Shown here: piece after piece, positions 42,284-50,978 of the stretch | How the letters are laid out: each line of letters starts with the position of its first letter | Position numbering within the stretch: position 1 is the stretch's first letter | From: Syntrophales bacterium | Lineage (GTDB): Bacteria; Desulfobacterota; Syntrophia; Syntrophales; UBA5619 | Reading direction: 5' to 3' | NCBI GenBank assembly: GCA_023229765.1 | Contig: JALNYO010000014.1 | Coordinates: 1-64,000, forward strand | Length of the DNA: 64,000 nt | Made by a program: the position numbers and the translations under genes | The notes under the pieces: model-generated | Databases searched by the model: none | What the model saw: the letters and a program-made list of their open reading frames with translations, nothing else | Told to the model about the DNA's origin: nothing

Positions 42284-42694
42284 ATGATAGGTGTGCTGAT
42301 CGCCACCCACGGAAACTTGGGGAGTGAACTTATCAAAGCGGCGGAAATGATTCACGGCAGCATGAAATTAGTCGCCCATGTCGCCGTTGATCAGGACAAG
42401 GGTGTCGAAGAGATAAAAAAGGAAATCAGCGCCGGGATCAAAAAGCTTGATCAGGGGAAGGGGGTTCTTATCCTCACCGATCTGTTCGGCGGCACGCCTT
42501 CCAATCTCTCTCTGTCGTTTCTGAAGGCGGGAAAGGTTGAGGTGGTAACCGGCGTTAATCTCCCGATGCTCCTTAAACTCAACGAAGTTCAGGAAGGTAC
42601 GACGCTTGAAGAATTTGCCCATTCCCTCAAGGAGTACGGAATAAAGAATATTTCCCTGGCGAGTGAAATCCTCGGCAAAAAGTTTTCCGGATAG
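42284..42694 (+). CDS. Mannose-family PTS EIIA component
   Basis: 136 residues. MIGVLIATHGNLGSELIKAAEMIHG has the phosphorylated histidine (H9), and GVLILTDLFGGTPSNLSLSFL is the conserved loop of the EIIA-Man fold. It would accept phosphate from HPr and pass it to EIIB. GACGGGAGGATTAAG is the ribosome binding site. No HPr or enzyme I gene lies in the window. In Desulfobacterota, PTS components of this type are often regulatory rather than transport proteins, so a role in signalling is possible. Confidence 0.9.
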   Translation: MIGVLIATHGNLGSELIKAAEMIHGSMKLVAHVAVDQDKGVEEIKKEISAGIKKLDQGKGVLILTDLFGGTPSNLSLSFLKAGKVEVVTGVNLPMLLKLNEVQEGTTLEEFAHSLKEYGIKNISLASEILGKKFSG

Positions 42695-42700
42695 CGAAAC

Positions 42701-43201
42701 TTGCATTATTCTCTGGACATAGCCCTGGTCAGGGTGGATAATCGTCTGGTTCATGGTCAGATCCTGGAAGCCTGGATTCCCTATATCAAGGCGGACTGCA
42801 TTGTTGTAGTTGATGACTTGACCGCCTCCGATATGTTCCGGGAAACGGTTATCCGGATGGCAGTTCCCAGGGAAGTAGCCGTAATAATATGCAATGTGGA
42901 AGATTTTGTGAAGACAACTCCCTTCCAAACGGGCAGCGGCCATAAAACCATTGTCCTGTTTGGCGCAGTCGCCCCGGCCCGCAAGGCCTTCGAACTGGGG
43001 TTCCGGTTCAATAAACTTAATATAGGGAATATTTATAACGACTCCTACACCATCTGCTGCACCCCCTCGGTGCTTCTCAGCGAGAATGACATTCACGACA
43101 TAACGTTTCTTCGTGATGCCGGTGTCCGAATAGAGCTGCGGCGCGTTCCCCGGGAAAAGCCGCTTGATTTTTTTGACGTCGTCCGCAGTATCAAAACCTG
43201 A
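42701..43201 (+). CDS. Mannose-family PTS EIIB component
   Basis: 166 residues from a TTG start. IALVRVDNRLVHGQILEAWIPYIKADCIVVVDDLTASDMFRETVIRMAVP matches EIIB of the mannose/sorbose family, with the phosphorylated histidine H18 in RLVHGQ. LFGAVAPARKAFELGFRFNKLNIGNIY and GVRIELRRVPREKP complete it. Six bases separate it from the IIA gene. There is no strong ribosome binding site, so coupling is likely. It should transfer phosphate from IIA to the incoming sugar or to a target protein. Confidence 0.85.
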   Translation: MHYSLDIALVRVDNRLVHGQILEAWIPYIKADCIVVVDDLTASDMFRETVIRMAVPREVAVIICNVEDFVKTTPFQTGSGHKTIVLFGAVAPARKAFELGFRFNKLNIGNIYNDSYTICCTPSVLLSENDIHDITFLRDAGVRIELRRVPREKPLDFFDVVRSIKT

Positions 43202-43265
43202 AAAACAACAACGGCGTTGCACAAGCGCAGACTATCCGATTTTTTTAACTGATGAAGCGGTTTAA

Positions 43266-43964
43266 ATGATTGCGAATGTTTTTATTACAGCGATAGTGGG
43301 CGGTTTTCTCTGTCTGGATCGAGTTTTCCTGCTGCTTATGATCTCGCGCCCGATAATCGCTGCGCCGGTAATCGGCTTTATTCTGGGAGATCCATATACG
43401 GGGCTCGTCGCCGGCGCCTTTACCGAGCTTTTCTGGATAGACCGGCTGCCGATAGGGATGTATATCCCCCCCAACGACACGATAACAGCGATCCTGATTG
43501 CCGCATCGTCAATTGAAGCGGCCCGGATTCTGGGCTCTATGCCCCACGGACTGCTTGCCCTTACCGTTCTTGCTTATGTGCCATTTGGCCATGTTGCGCA
43601 AAAAATGGATCTCTGGATAGTTAAAGGAAATGAAAAACTGGCGGGCGACGTCCGGAAAGACGTCCTTAACGGGGATGTCAAGTCCCTTTCCCGCAAGCAT
43701 CTCTTTGCACTGCTCAAGACATGGGCTTTTTCCGCCGGGTTCATATTGCTTGCCCTCTTGGTCGGAATACCGCTGCTTGCATTTTTATATCCATCCTTGC
43801 CGGGCTGGACGATCCGGGGGCTTGGTCTTCTCTATCCGCTGCTGCCGCTAATCGGTACCGCCGTCGCAATTAACTCCGTCCATGTTCGCGGTGTTTTCCC
43901 CATTTTTTGCGGTGTTTTTCTTTTTGCCGGCATTGTATTTTACTATCTTAAGGGAATTATCTGA
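43266..43964 (+). CDS. Mannose-family PTS EIIC component
   Basis: 232 residues with about six membrane helices. LCLDRVFLLLMISRPIIAAPVIGFILGDPYTGLVAGAFTELFWIDRLPIGMYIPPNDTITAILIAASS is the EIIC signature of the mannose/fructose/sorbose family (GDxxTGLxxGAxxEL). The next gene is rimI, so the EIID subunit that normally completes the channel is absent here. A working transporter would need a IID elsewhere. The ATG at 43266 has a GAAGCGG upstream. The coding order IIA-IIB-IIC is otherwise standard. Confidence 0.85.
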   Translation: MIANVFITAIVGGFLCLDRVFLLLMISRPIIAAPVIGFILGDPYTGLVAGAFTELFWIDRLPIGMYIPPNDTITAILIAASSIEAARILGSMPHGLLALTVLAYVPFGHVAQKMDLWIVKGNEKLAGDVRKDVLNGDVKSLSRKHLFALLKTWAFSAGFILLALLVGIPLLAFLYPSLPGWTIRGLGLLYPLLPLIGTAVAINSVHVRGVFPIFCGVFLFAGIVFYYLKGII

Positions 43965-43967
43965 GGT

Positions 43968-44435
43968 ATGGCAGTAGAGTCCATTGAAATAGACGGCTGT
44001 CTGGCAAAAGATATTGACGAAATAATGGCCATCGAAAGGGATTCTTTCTCCAGTCCGTGGTCAGAGTTACTTTTTCGCGAGGAATTGGTGAACCCTGTTT
44101 CCCGAATTCTTGTTGCCAGGCTTGGATGCGAAGGCGCAAGAAACATTGTCGGTTATATTGTTTACTGGCTGGTGGCTGATGAATTGCATCTGCAGAAGAT
44201 AGCGATCCGCCGGGATATGCGGCGGCAGGGATTTGCTTCCCGTTTGTTCCGGGAGGCGATAAAGTCTTCATCAGCGGCAAATACGCAGCGGGCAACCCTT
44301 GAGGTGCGCGCTTCAAACCTTCCGGCCCTTAAACTATACGACAAGTTTGGCTTTTCGGTAAAAGGGGTCAGACCCCGATATTACGATGATACTAAAGAAG
44401 ACGCGTTGATAATGTGGGCTGATCTGCAAGATTAG
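43968..44435 (+). CDS. rimI: Ribosomal-protein-S18-alanine N-acetyltransferase family (RimI)
   Basis: 155 residues. The GNAT fold has DIDEIMAIERDSFSSPWSELLFREEL, LHLQKIAIRRDMRRQGFASRLFREAI (acetyl-CoA loop R-R-Q-G-F-A) and ATLEVRASNLPALKLYDKFGFSVKGVRPRYY, which are the RimI hallmarks. It acetylates the N-terminal alanine of S18, or other protein N-termini. The ATG is 4 bases after the IIC stop, so it is read with the PTS genes, a chance neighbour more than a functional one. Confidence 0.9.
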   Translation: MAVESIEIDGCLAKDIDEIMAIERDSFSSPWSELLFREELVNPVSRILVARLGCEGARNIVGYIVYWLVADELHLQKIAIRRDMRRQGFASRLFREAIKSSSAANTQRATLEVRASNLPALKLYDKFGFSVKGVRPRYYDDTKEDALIMWADLQD

Positions 44436-44545
44436 ATGCAGGGAGCGTAAGCGAAGCGTAACGCACGATAATAAAAGGGTTTTTTAGATATTTTCGGCAA
44501 TACAGACGGTATTTTGCAGTTGAATTAAGGCTATAAGTAATAATA

Positions 44546-45382
44546 ATGAACGAAAATGCAAAAAATATCACAATCAGCGCGGGACAGATAATCGGTAATT
44601 GCGACGTTGCCCCCGGCCATTTCCTGCTTTCAATTAAACTGCCGGGCTCTTTCCCGGCGCCGGTTCCCGGGCAGTTCGTCATGCTGCGCAACCTTGAAAA
44701 TGGCGAAACCCTGCTGTCCCGCCCGTTCAGCGTTTATGGATTCCGAACTGAGGACGGGCAGACGATTCTTGAGCTTTTATGCCGCGTTGCCGGCCGAGGC
44801 ACACAGTTGCTGTCGCGCCTTGGCGCCGGAGGGAGGGTCGAAGTTATGGGCCCCCTCGGACATGGCTTTACAGTTGACCCTGCCGTCAAAAGAATAATCC
44901 TTCTTGCCGGCGGGGTTGGCGCCGCGCCTCTCTCCTTTTTCCTGCAGGAACATGTTCTGACAAAGTCTCCCCTGCCGGTGACTGCCTTTTTGGGCGCGAA
45001 AACATCAGAGATTGTAACCGCCCTGCAAGCACGTTTTACCGGTTTAAGCGTTCTACGCTTGGCTACCGACGACGGAAGCGCTGGATATCATGGAGCTGTG
45101 ACGGACATTCTCGGCGAAGAGCTGCAAGCGTGGGATAATGAAAGCACGCAAATCCTTGCCTGTGGGCCGACGGCGATGACAAGGGCGCTTGCCCGTCTTC
45201 TTGGGGATAACTCGATACGCTGCCAGGTTTCCCTTGAAGAGAGGATGGCCTGCGGTGTAGGCGCCTGCATAGGATGTGTCGTCGCAACGAAAGACGCTCA
45301 CGGGGAGATGATCTACAAAAGGGTCTGCAAGGACGGGCCTGTTTTCGATATCCGGAAACTCGTATGGAAACACCCCTTTTAA
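44546..45382 (+). CDS. pyrK: Dihydroorotate dehydrogenase electron transfer subunit PyrK
   Basis: 278 residues. The FAD domain has PVPGQFVMLR, LSRPFSVYGF and LLCRVAGRGTQLLSRLGAGGRVEVMGPLGHGF; the NAD domain has ILLAGGVGAAPLSFFLQEH and ILACGPTAMTRALA. The [2Fe-2S] cysteines are in LEERMACGVGACIGCVV and YKRVCKDGPVF. It passes electrons from PyrD to NAD. It pairs with the class 1B PyrD encoded 38 bases downstream, and length and motifs are regular. It is preceded by an AT-rich, AAAAGGGTTTTTTAG-containing spacer. Confidence 0.95.
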   Translation: MNENAKNITISAGQIIGNCDVAPGHFLLSIKLPGSFPAPVPGQFVMLRNLENGETLLSRPFSVYGFRTEDGQTILELLCRVAGRGTQLLSRLGAGGRVEVMGPLGHGFTVDPAVKRIILLAGGVGAAPLSFFLQEHVLTKSPLPVTAFLGAKTSEIVTALQARFTGLSVLRLATDDGSAGYHGAVTDILGEELQAWDNESTQILACGPTAMTRALARLLGDNSIRCQVSLEERMACGVGACIGCVVATKDAHGEMIYKRVCKDGPVFDIRKLVWKHPF

Positions 45383-45420
45383 TGGTTAACACTATGAAAT
45401 TAATCGCGGGAACTTGACTG

Positions 45421-46359
45421 ATGACGGACAACAAAATTGACAGTAGGCGGGTAAAACTGGGAGTGAATATCGGCAGGCTCTTCTTGAAGAATCCGGTTAT
45501 GACCGCTTCGGGAACATTTGGATACGGTGAGGAATATTCACCTTTTTTTGATCTGAGCCGACTGGGAGCGGTTGTGGTAAAGGGGCTTTCCCTGCGGCCA
45601 AGAGCAGGAAACCCGCCTCCCCGGATAATCGAAACCCCGTCCGGGATGCTCAACGCGATCGGCTTGCAGAATGTCGGTGTCGAGGCGTTTATCGCGGAAA
45701 AACTTCCCTTCCTGCGGCAATTTGATGTTGCGGTGATCGCCAATATTTTTGGGGAAACAGTTGAAGAATTCCCGCTCCTTACGGGAATTCTTTCCTCTGT
45801 TGAAGGCGTGCATGCAATTGAGGTTAACATATCCTGCCCGAACGTTAAAAAAGGCGGAGCGATTTTTGGCACTGATCCTGCTGTCGCCGCGATGGTGACT
45901 AAAATGGTCCGAAGGGAAACAGATCTTCCGGTTATAGTCAAACTGACCCCGAATGTGACCGACATCACGGAAATTGCAAGAGCGGTCGAGGATGCGGGCG
46001 CGGACGCCGTTTCCCTGATCAACACCTTGACGGGGATGTCTGTGGATATTGAAGCCAGACGTCCCCATCTGGCGAATATCACCGGTGGCCTCTCCGGACC
46101 GGCTCTGAAGCCGGTGGCTTTGCGGATGGTTTGGCAGGTTGTTCGCGCTGTCAAGATTCCGGTTATCGGCATCGGAGGAATAATGACCGCCTCTGATGCC
46201 CTGGAATTTCTGATCGCGGGGGCTCAGGCAGTTCAAATCGGCACGGCCAATTTTATCAACCCCGTGGCGACGATGGATGTATTAAACGGCATCGAGGACT
46301 ATCTTATTAGACATAATATTGAAGATATTAGCGAAGTTATTGGTTCTCTGCGTGCTTGA
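45421..46359 (+). CDS. pyrD: Dihydroorotate dehydrogenase class 1B catalytic subunit
   Basis: 312 residues. The FMN barrel shows NPVMTASGTFGYGEEY, RAGNPPPRIIETPSGMLNAIGLQNVG, and the catalytic cysteine in EVNISCPNVKKGG, which marks class 1 (B type pairs with PyrK). LVKLTPNVTDI-like VKLTPNVTD, GLSGPALKPVALRMV and GIGGIMTASDALEFLIAGAQAVQIGTANF follow. It oxidises dihydroorotate to orotate in pyrimidine synthesis. It follows pyrK in one operon. Confidence 0.97.
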   Translation: MTDNKIDSRRVKLGVNIGRLFLKNPVMTASGTFGYGEEYSPFFDLSRLGAVVVKGLSLRPRAGNPPPRIIETPSGMLNAIGLQNVGVEAFIAEKLPFLRQFDVAVIANIFGETVEEFPLLTGILSSVEGVHAIEVNISCPNVKKGGAIFGTDPAVAAMVTKMVRRETDLPVIVKLTPNVTDITEIARAVEDAGADAVSLINTLTGMSVDIEARRPHLANITGGLSGPALKPVALRMVWQVVRAVKIPVIGIGGIMTASDALEFLIAGAQAVQIGTANFINPVATMDVLNGIEDYLIRHNIEDISEVIGSLRA

Positions 46360-46431
46360 CAGAGAACAGCGTACTCATAGACATTAAGGAGGCCGCAAAT
46401 TCTCTATGTAACTGAAAAACTATTACAGGAA

Positions 46432-49400
46432 ATGACAGCCCTCATCTTGCTGTGTATTTCGTTCATCGTGTTTCTGACAGCCCCTCTGCTGCACGCCGCC
46501 GAAGCAGCGGAGCCGTCTGACAACGGAAGTACGCTGCAGGAGGTACTCATCCTGAACTCATACCATCCCGGTTATGCGTGGTCCGACGATGAACAGGCCG
46601 GCATCATCGACGTTTTGCAAGGGAAAGATAAAAATTGGCTCCCGGTCATTGAATACCTAGATCTCAAACACCTGCCCGACGGAAGGCATCTTGCAGAGTT
46701 GAAGCAACTTTTCCACCTCAAGCATCAATACAAGAAGTTCTCGGTGGTCATCGCGATGGACAACCCCGCTCTGGAATTCGCTATTGACAACCAGGTGGAA
46801 CTTTTCAGGAACGCGCCCATCGTCTTCTGCGGAATAAACAATTACAACCCCTCCCTGTTAAAAGGGCGATCCGAGGTTACGGGAATCGAGGAGGCCATTG
46901 ACCTTGCCGGAACGATCGAGGTCATGCTCCGCCTGCACCCTGCCACTCAAGAGATTTTCAGTCCCCAAGACTACACCGTGACTGGTTTGGCGGTGCGTAA
47001 AGAACTTGAGGCATTGGTTCCCCGATTCGGCGCCAAGGTTCGCTTCCGCTTTAATGATCCTCTGACCATGGAGGAACTGTTGAAGGAGCTGGAGCGATTA
47101 CCCAAGAACAGTCTTGTCCTGGATATAGCTTTTCTCACCGATAAATCCTACCGCACTTTCGGAGTGTCAGAAACCACCAAACTCTTTTATGAACACAGCC
47201 CTGTCCCGATCTATTCCACCTACAAGCAGCGACTCGATTTCGGCATCGTCGGCGGCAAGCTGTTGAACGCTCGAATACATGGAACCAACGCCGCCCGCAT
47301 CGCCCTGAGGGTGCTGGCCGGTGAAAAGGCGTCCGCCATCCCGGTTGTTTTAGAGAGCGATTCGCAGTTCATGTTCGATTATAAGGTCATGAGCCGTTTT
47401 GGAATCCCTTTGTCGGCCTTGCCCGAAGACAGCACGGTGATCAATAAACCGGTATCCTTTTATACGGCCCACCGGGTGGTTATTCAAACGGCTTTGGGTA
47501 TCATCGCTTTCATGGCAGCAGTGATCTTCCTGCTCATGATCAACATCATCCAGAGGAGGCGATCCGCCATCGCACTGCGCGCCTCGGAGGCAAAATATTA
47601 CGACCTCTATGAGAACGCGCCGGATATGTATTTTTCTATCGATACGAAAACGGCTACAATTACAGAATGCAACAGCACATTTGTTCATACGATTGGCTAT
47701 GCCAAGGAGGATATCATTGGGCGTTCGATATTCGAAATCTACCACCCGGACTGCAAAGAGGATGTAAAAAGACACTTTCAACAATTTGCAGCAACAGGCG
47801 AACTCCCAGATGTCGAACGTAAAATAATTTGTAAAGACGGCAGTATAATTGATGTCAGCATAAAAATATCACTCATGAGGGATAAAAACGGAAATATTAC
47901 CCACAGCCGATCCGTCTGGCGTGATATCACCGAGCGCAAGAAGGCGGAAATCCGTCTGGCCCGGCTTAACGATTGCTTCCTCCAGTTCGGCGTCTCCCCT
48001 GACGACAACATCAATCGCCTGGTCGCCGTCTGCGGGGAACTGATGAACGCCACCTGTGCCCTGTATAACCGCCTGGGGAAAAACCTGCTCTGTTCGGTCG
48101 GGCAGTGGAAGCCGCCTGCCGGCTTCAAGTCGGAGGACAAACCGGATGGGCATATCTGTTATGATGTGATCCAACAGGGAGGGGAACGTCCCTTGCTCGT
48201 GCGGAACCTCCAGGAGAGCCACTACGCGAGGACCGATCCCAACATCCTCCCCTACAGCCTGCAAACCTATCTCGGCATGGTTGTCAAATGGAAGCAGGCT
48301 GCCATCGGTTCACTGTGCGTGGTCTATCAGACCGACATAACCCCTTCAAACGACGATCTGCAGTTCATGACAATCATCGCCTCCGCCATAGCCATCGAAG
48401 AGAACCGGCTGCGGGCGGAGGAGGCGCTGTACCGAAGTGAAGAGAATTTCCGCCGTTCCCTGGATATATCCCCGCTGGGCGTGCGCATCGTGACCATAGA
48501 AGGCGAGACCATTTATGCTAACCGGGCTATGCTGGATTTCTATGGATACGACAGCATTGAGGAACTGAGAACAACGCCTTTAAAAGAGCGCTATACTCCG
48601 GAGAGCTATGCAGAGTTTAAGATGAGAATGGAAAAAAGAAAACGAGGTGATTATTACCCGTCCGAATACGACATAAGCATCGTAAGGAAAGACGGTGAAG
48701 TCCGCCATCTCCAAGCCTTCCGCAAGGAAGTATTATGGAATGGTGAAGAACAGTTTCAGATAATTTACCAGGACATCACCGAACGCAAACAGGCAGAGGA
48801 GGGGTTAAGGGCTTCCCGGGAAGAGATGCGCGCCCTTGCCGGGCGCCTGCAGGCGGTGCGTGAAGAGGAGCGGACACAGATTGCCCGTGAAATCCACGAC
48901 GAACTGGGAGGGGCCTTGACCGGCCTGAAGATCGATGTTTCCCTGCTGACAAGGTCCGCCTTGAAAATAGAGAATGAAACCGTCAGAACGTCTTTATTCG
49001 CGGGTATGGACTCGATGATTAAGTCCATCGACACAACCATCCATACCGTGCGCAGGATCGCGATGAAACTTAGACCCGGGATTCTGGATGATCTCGGTCT
49101 CGTTGCGGCTCTGGAATGGCAGCTCAAAGATTTCGAGAAGCGCACCGGCATCCGCTGCGAATTTTTTCCACCTGGGGAAGATATCAGCCTTGACGCCGAC
49201 CTTTCTACGGCATTGTTTCGCATTTTTCAGGAGGCACTGACCAATGTGGCCCGCCACTCCGGGGCAACGGAGGTACATGTCCGCTTGCGCGTGGACGCAG
49301 ACTCCCCCGCTCTGGAGGTGGAGGATAACGGCCAAGGCATCGAAAAAGAGAATATCCAGAGTAAAGAGTCACTCGGACTCCTGGGGATGAGGGAACGCGC

Positions 49401-49509
49401 CCAGATATTCGGGGGACGAGTTACCATAACGAAAACTCCCGGAAGAGGCACAATAGTGACGGTCGAGATTCCGCCGTCATCCACTACCCCGCTGCTTGCG
49501 GCTGGATAG
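46432..49509 (+). CDS. Sensor histidine kinase with periplasmic ABC-type substrate-binding sensor
   Basis: 1025 residues. An N-terminal signal or membrane segment (LILLCISFIVFLTAPLLHA) precedes a periplasmic region (about 30-350) of the ABC substrate-binding type: LQEVLILNSYHPGYAWSDDEQAGI, FSVVIAMDNPALEF, PIVFCGINNYN. A second membrane helix lies at about 353-377. Then come PAS (390-510, ending ITERKKAE), GAF (520-670), PAS (680-800), HisKA_3 with H822 in AREIHDELGGALTGL, and HATPase with DNGQGI and LGLLGMRERA. It belongs to the NarX/DesK-type kinases. Its partner is surely the LuxR-type regulator at 50253, but a decayed ATPase gene separates them. A close paralogue lies at 55651. Confidence 0.9.
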   Translation: MTALILLCISFIVFLTAPLLHAAEAAEPSDNGSTLQEVLILNSYHPGYAWSDDEQAGIIDVLQGKDKNWLPVIEYLDLKHLPDGRHLAELKQLFHLKHQYKKFSVVIAMDNPALEFAIDNQVELFRNAPIVFCGINNYNPSLLKGRSEVTGIEEAIDLAGTIEVMLRLHPATQEIFSPQDYTVTGLAVRKELEALVPRFGAKVRFRFNDPLTMEELLKELERLPKNSLVLDIAFLTDKSYRTFGVSETTKLFYEHSPVPIYSTYKQRLDFGIVGGKLLNARIHGTNAARIALRVLAGEKASAIPVVLESDSQFMFDYKVMSRFGIPLSALPEDSTVINKPVSFYTAHRVVIQTALGIIAFMAAVIFLLMINIIQRRRSAIALRASEAKYYDLYENAPDMYFSIDTKTATITECNSTFVHTIGYAKEDIIGRSIFEIYHPDCKEDVKRHFQQFAATGELPDVERKIICKDGSIIDVSIKISLMRDKNGNITHSRSVWRDITERKKAEIRLARLNDCFLQFGVSPDDNINRLVAVCGELMNATCALYNRLGKNLLCSVGQWKPPAGFKSEDKPDGHICYDVIQQGGERPLLVRNLQESHYARTDPNILPYSLQTYLGMVVKWKQAAIGSLCVVYQTDITPSNDDLQFMTIIASAIAIEENRLRAEEALYRSEENFRRSLDISPLGVRIVTIEGETIYANRAMLDFYGYDSIEELRTTPLKERYTPESYAEFKMRMEKRKRGDYYPSEYDISIVRKDGEVRHLQAFRKEVLWNGEEQFQIIYQDITERKQAEEGLRASREEMRALAGRLQAVREEERTQIAREIHDELGGALTGLKIDVSLLTRSALKIENETVRTSLFAGMDSMIKSIDTTIHTVRRIAMKLRPGILDDLGLVAALEWQLKDFEKRTGIRCEFFPPGEDISLDADLSTALFRIFQEALTNVARHSGATEVHVRLRVDADSPALEVEDNGQGIEKENIQSKESLGLLGMRERAQIFGGRVTITKTPGRGTIVTVEIPPSSTTPLLAAG

Positions 49510-49519
49510 TTTATTTCGC

Positions 49520-49548
49520 TTGCCGATTTGGTGTAAATTGTATATGAT
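49520..49548 (+). promoter_or_regulatory. Promoter before the DUF4143 ATPase remnant
   Basis: TTGCCG (49520-49525), a 17-base spacer and TATGAT (49543-49548) form a good sigma-70-type promoter. It lies just after the kinase stop and before the ATPase relic, so it may now drive the response regulator gene downstream. Confidence 0.55.
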
Positions 49549-49588
49549 ACCGTCATATTGCAACGAATAATGACGGCATGGTGAACCT

Positions 49589-50233
49589 ATGATGCTGAAC
49601 AGAATATTCAAAGCCCCGGAACAAAGCTTCTTTCTTTTGGGGCCGCGGGGGACCGGCAAGAGTACATGGCTCCGAGCCGCTTTTCCGAATGCCTATGTCA
49701 TTGACCTGTTATCTGAGGAGACCTATCAGAGGCTTCTGGCGAATCCCGGTTACTTCGCAAGCGAATTATGCACAGCTCTACCTAAAAGCGGAGATCCAGG
49801 CAGAGGCGCTTGTCCGAAACTTACCCGGTTTTGCCCGTTTTCTGCCTCTGGCGGCCCTTTCCCACGGCCGAATCGTCAATGTGAGTAAAACATTGCGCGC
49901 GACGCAGGAGTGGCCAGGACGACGGCAGCAGGGTATCTCGACATCCTGGAAGAGACGCTTCTCTGTTTCCGGCTGCCCGCTTATGAGGCCAGATTGCGCG
50001 TGCGGGAACGGAAACTGCCCAAATGGTACTGGTGCGATCCCGGCCTCGCGCGCGTGATGAAGCGAAAGACCGCCCCGCTCGCGCCCGAGAAAAGGGGCGC
50101 CTTGTTCGAAGGGCTGCAACGCCGCATTGTCGTTTGCCCTGACGGACCGGTAATGAAAACGCAGGACGGTATTGACGCCATGCCTTTCCGTCGCTTTGCC
50201 GAAGAACTGGCCTCCGATGCTTTATGGAAGTAG
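49589..50233 (+). pseudogene. Decayed AAA ATPase with DUF4143 domain
   Basis: Three frames are needed. The first, from ATG at 49589, has MLNRIFKAPEQSFFLLGPRGTGKSTWLRAAFPNAYVIDLLSEETYQRL with a Walker A motif. The second (around 49760-49880) reads LYLKAEIQAEALVRNLPGFARFLPLAALSHGRIVN. The third (49910-50233) reads ARTTAAGYLDILEETLLCFRLPAYEARLRVRERKLPKWYWCDPGLARVM and ends DALWK. These are successive parts of the AAA_14/DUF4143 family, with the centre deleted (about 150-200 residues are missing) and at least two frameshifts. Such ATPases are common as solitary mobile-like genes. The relic sits between a kinase and its regulator and so interrupts what was once a two-gene operon. Confidence 0.85.
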
Positions 50234-50252
50234 CAGGAAGAGAGGAAGACAG

Positions 50253-50882
50253 ATGATCCAAGTGATTATTGTCGATGACCATCCGGTGGTCCGGCGCGGC
50301 CTAAAGCAGATCATCGCCGCAGAACAGGACATGCAGGTCGTCGGCGAGGCGGAAAACGCCCGGGAGGCGCTCCGTGTCATCCGTCATATCCCCTGCGATG
50401 CGGTTGTGCTGGATATCACCCTGCCGGATACCAGCGGTCTCGACGTCCTGAATCAATTGAAGCACGAACGCCCGACCCTGCCCGTTCTGATCATGAGCAT
50501 CCATGATGAAGAGCAGTACGCCGTGCGGGTGCTCAAAGCCGGCGCTTCAGGCTACCTGATGAAGAACAGCATCCCGGAGGAACTGATCCAGGCGATCCGG
50601 AAGATCACCGCCGGCGGGAAATACGTCAGCCCCTCTCTCGCGGAAAGGCTGGCGTCGGAGTTTGTTTCCCCGGAAAAAGCGCCCCACGAGAAGCTCTCCG
50701 ACCGCGAATTTCAGATCCTGTGCCTGATCGCGTCCGGAAAGTCGCTCAAGGAAATCGGCGAGGCGTTATGCATCAGCGGCAAGACGGTGAGCAGTTACCG
50801 GGCCCGCATTCTGGAGAAAATGAGCATGAAGACCAACGCCGACCTGGTCGGCTATGCCCTGAAAAACAGATTGATCGAGTAG
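50253..50882 (+). CDS. NarL/LuxR-type response regulator
   Basis: 209 residues from ATG 50253 (GAGAGGAAGACAG upstream). The receiver domain, VIIVDDHPVVRRGL, has phosphoacceptor D54 in AVVLDITLPDTSG and the lysine in GASGYLMKNS. The LuxR-type HTH (150-205) reads LSDREFQILCLIASGKSLKEIGEALCISGKTVSSYRARILEKM. It is the expected target of the HisKA_3 kinase at 46432. Its end (RLIE) and the 76 bases after it form the left copy of a 92-bp perfect repeat whose other copy follows the second kinase. Confidence 0.95.
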   Translation: MIQVIIVDDHPVVRRGLKQIIAAEQDMQVVGEAENAREALRVIRHIPCDAVVLDITLPDTSGLDVLNQLKHERPTLPVLIMSIHDEEQYAVRVLKAGASGYLMKNSIPEELIQAIRKITAGGKYVSPSLAERLASEFVSPEKAPHEKLSDREFQILCLIASGKSLKEIGEALCISGKTVSSYRARILEKMSMKTNADLVGYALKNRLIE

Positions 50883-50958
50883 AATCAGCAAATCCCTACA
50901 AAAAAATCAGCATTCCCTTACAGACAAGCGGTTTCCAGATGCGATAGCATTAAATCGT
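50867..50958. repeat. 92-bp perfect direct repeat, copy 1
   Basis: Base-for-base identical to 58580-58671. It covers the last five codons of the response regulator, its stop and 76 bases of downstream sequence. Beyond it the flanks differ fully (diguanylate cyclase gene on this side). No internal palindrome or coding function is seen. Confidence 0.95.
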
Positions 50959-50978
50959 CATGTGGTGAGTGGAGAACT

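Noticed and set aside
44436..44545. GC-rich direct words (AGCGTAAGCGAAGCGTAACGC) after rimI as a possible terminator or repeat
   Set aside because: No stable stem with a T run could be drawn with confidence, although TTTTTT occurs some 15 bases later.
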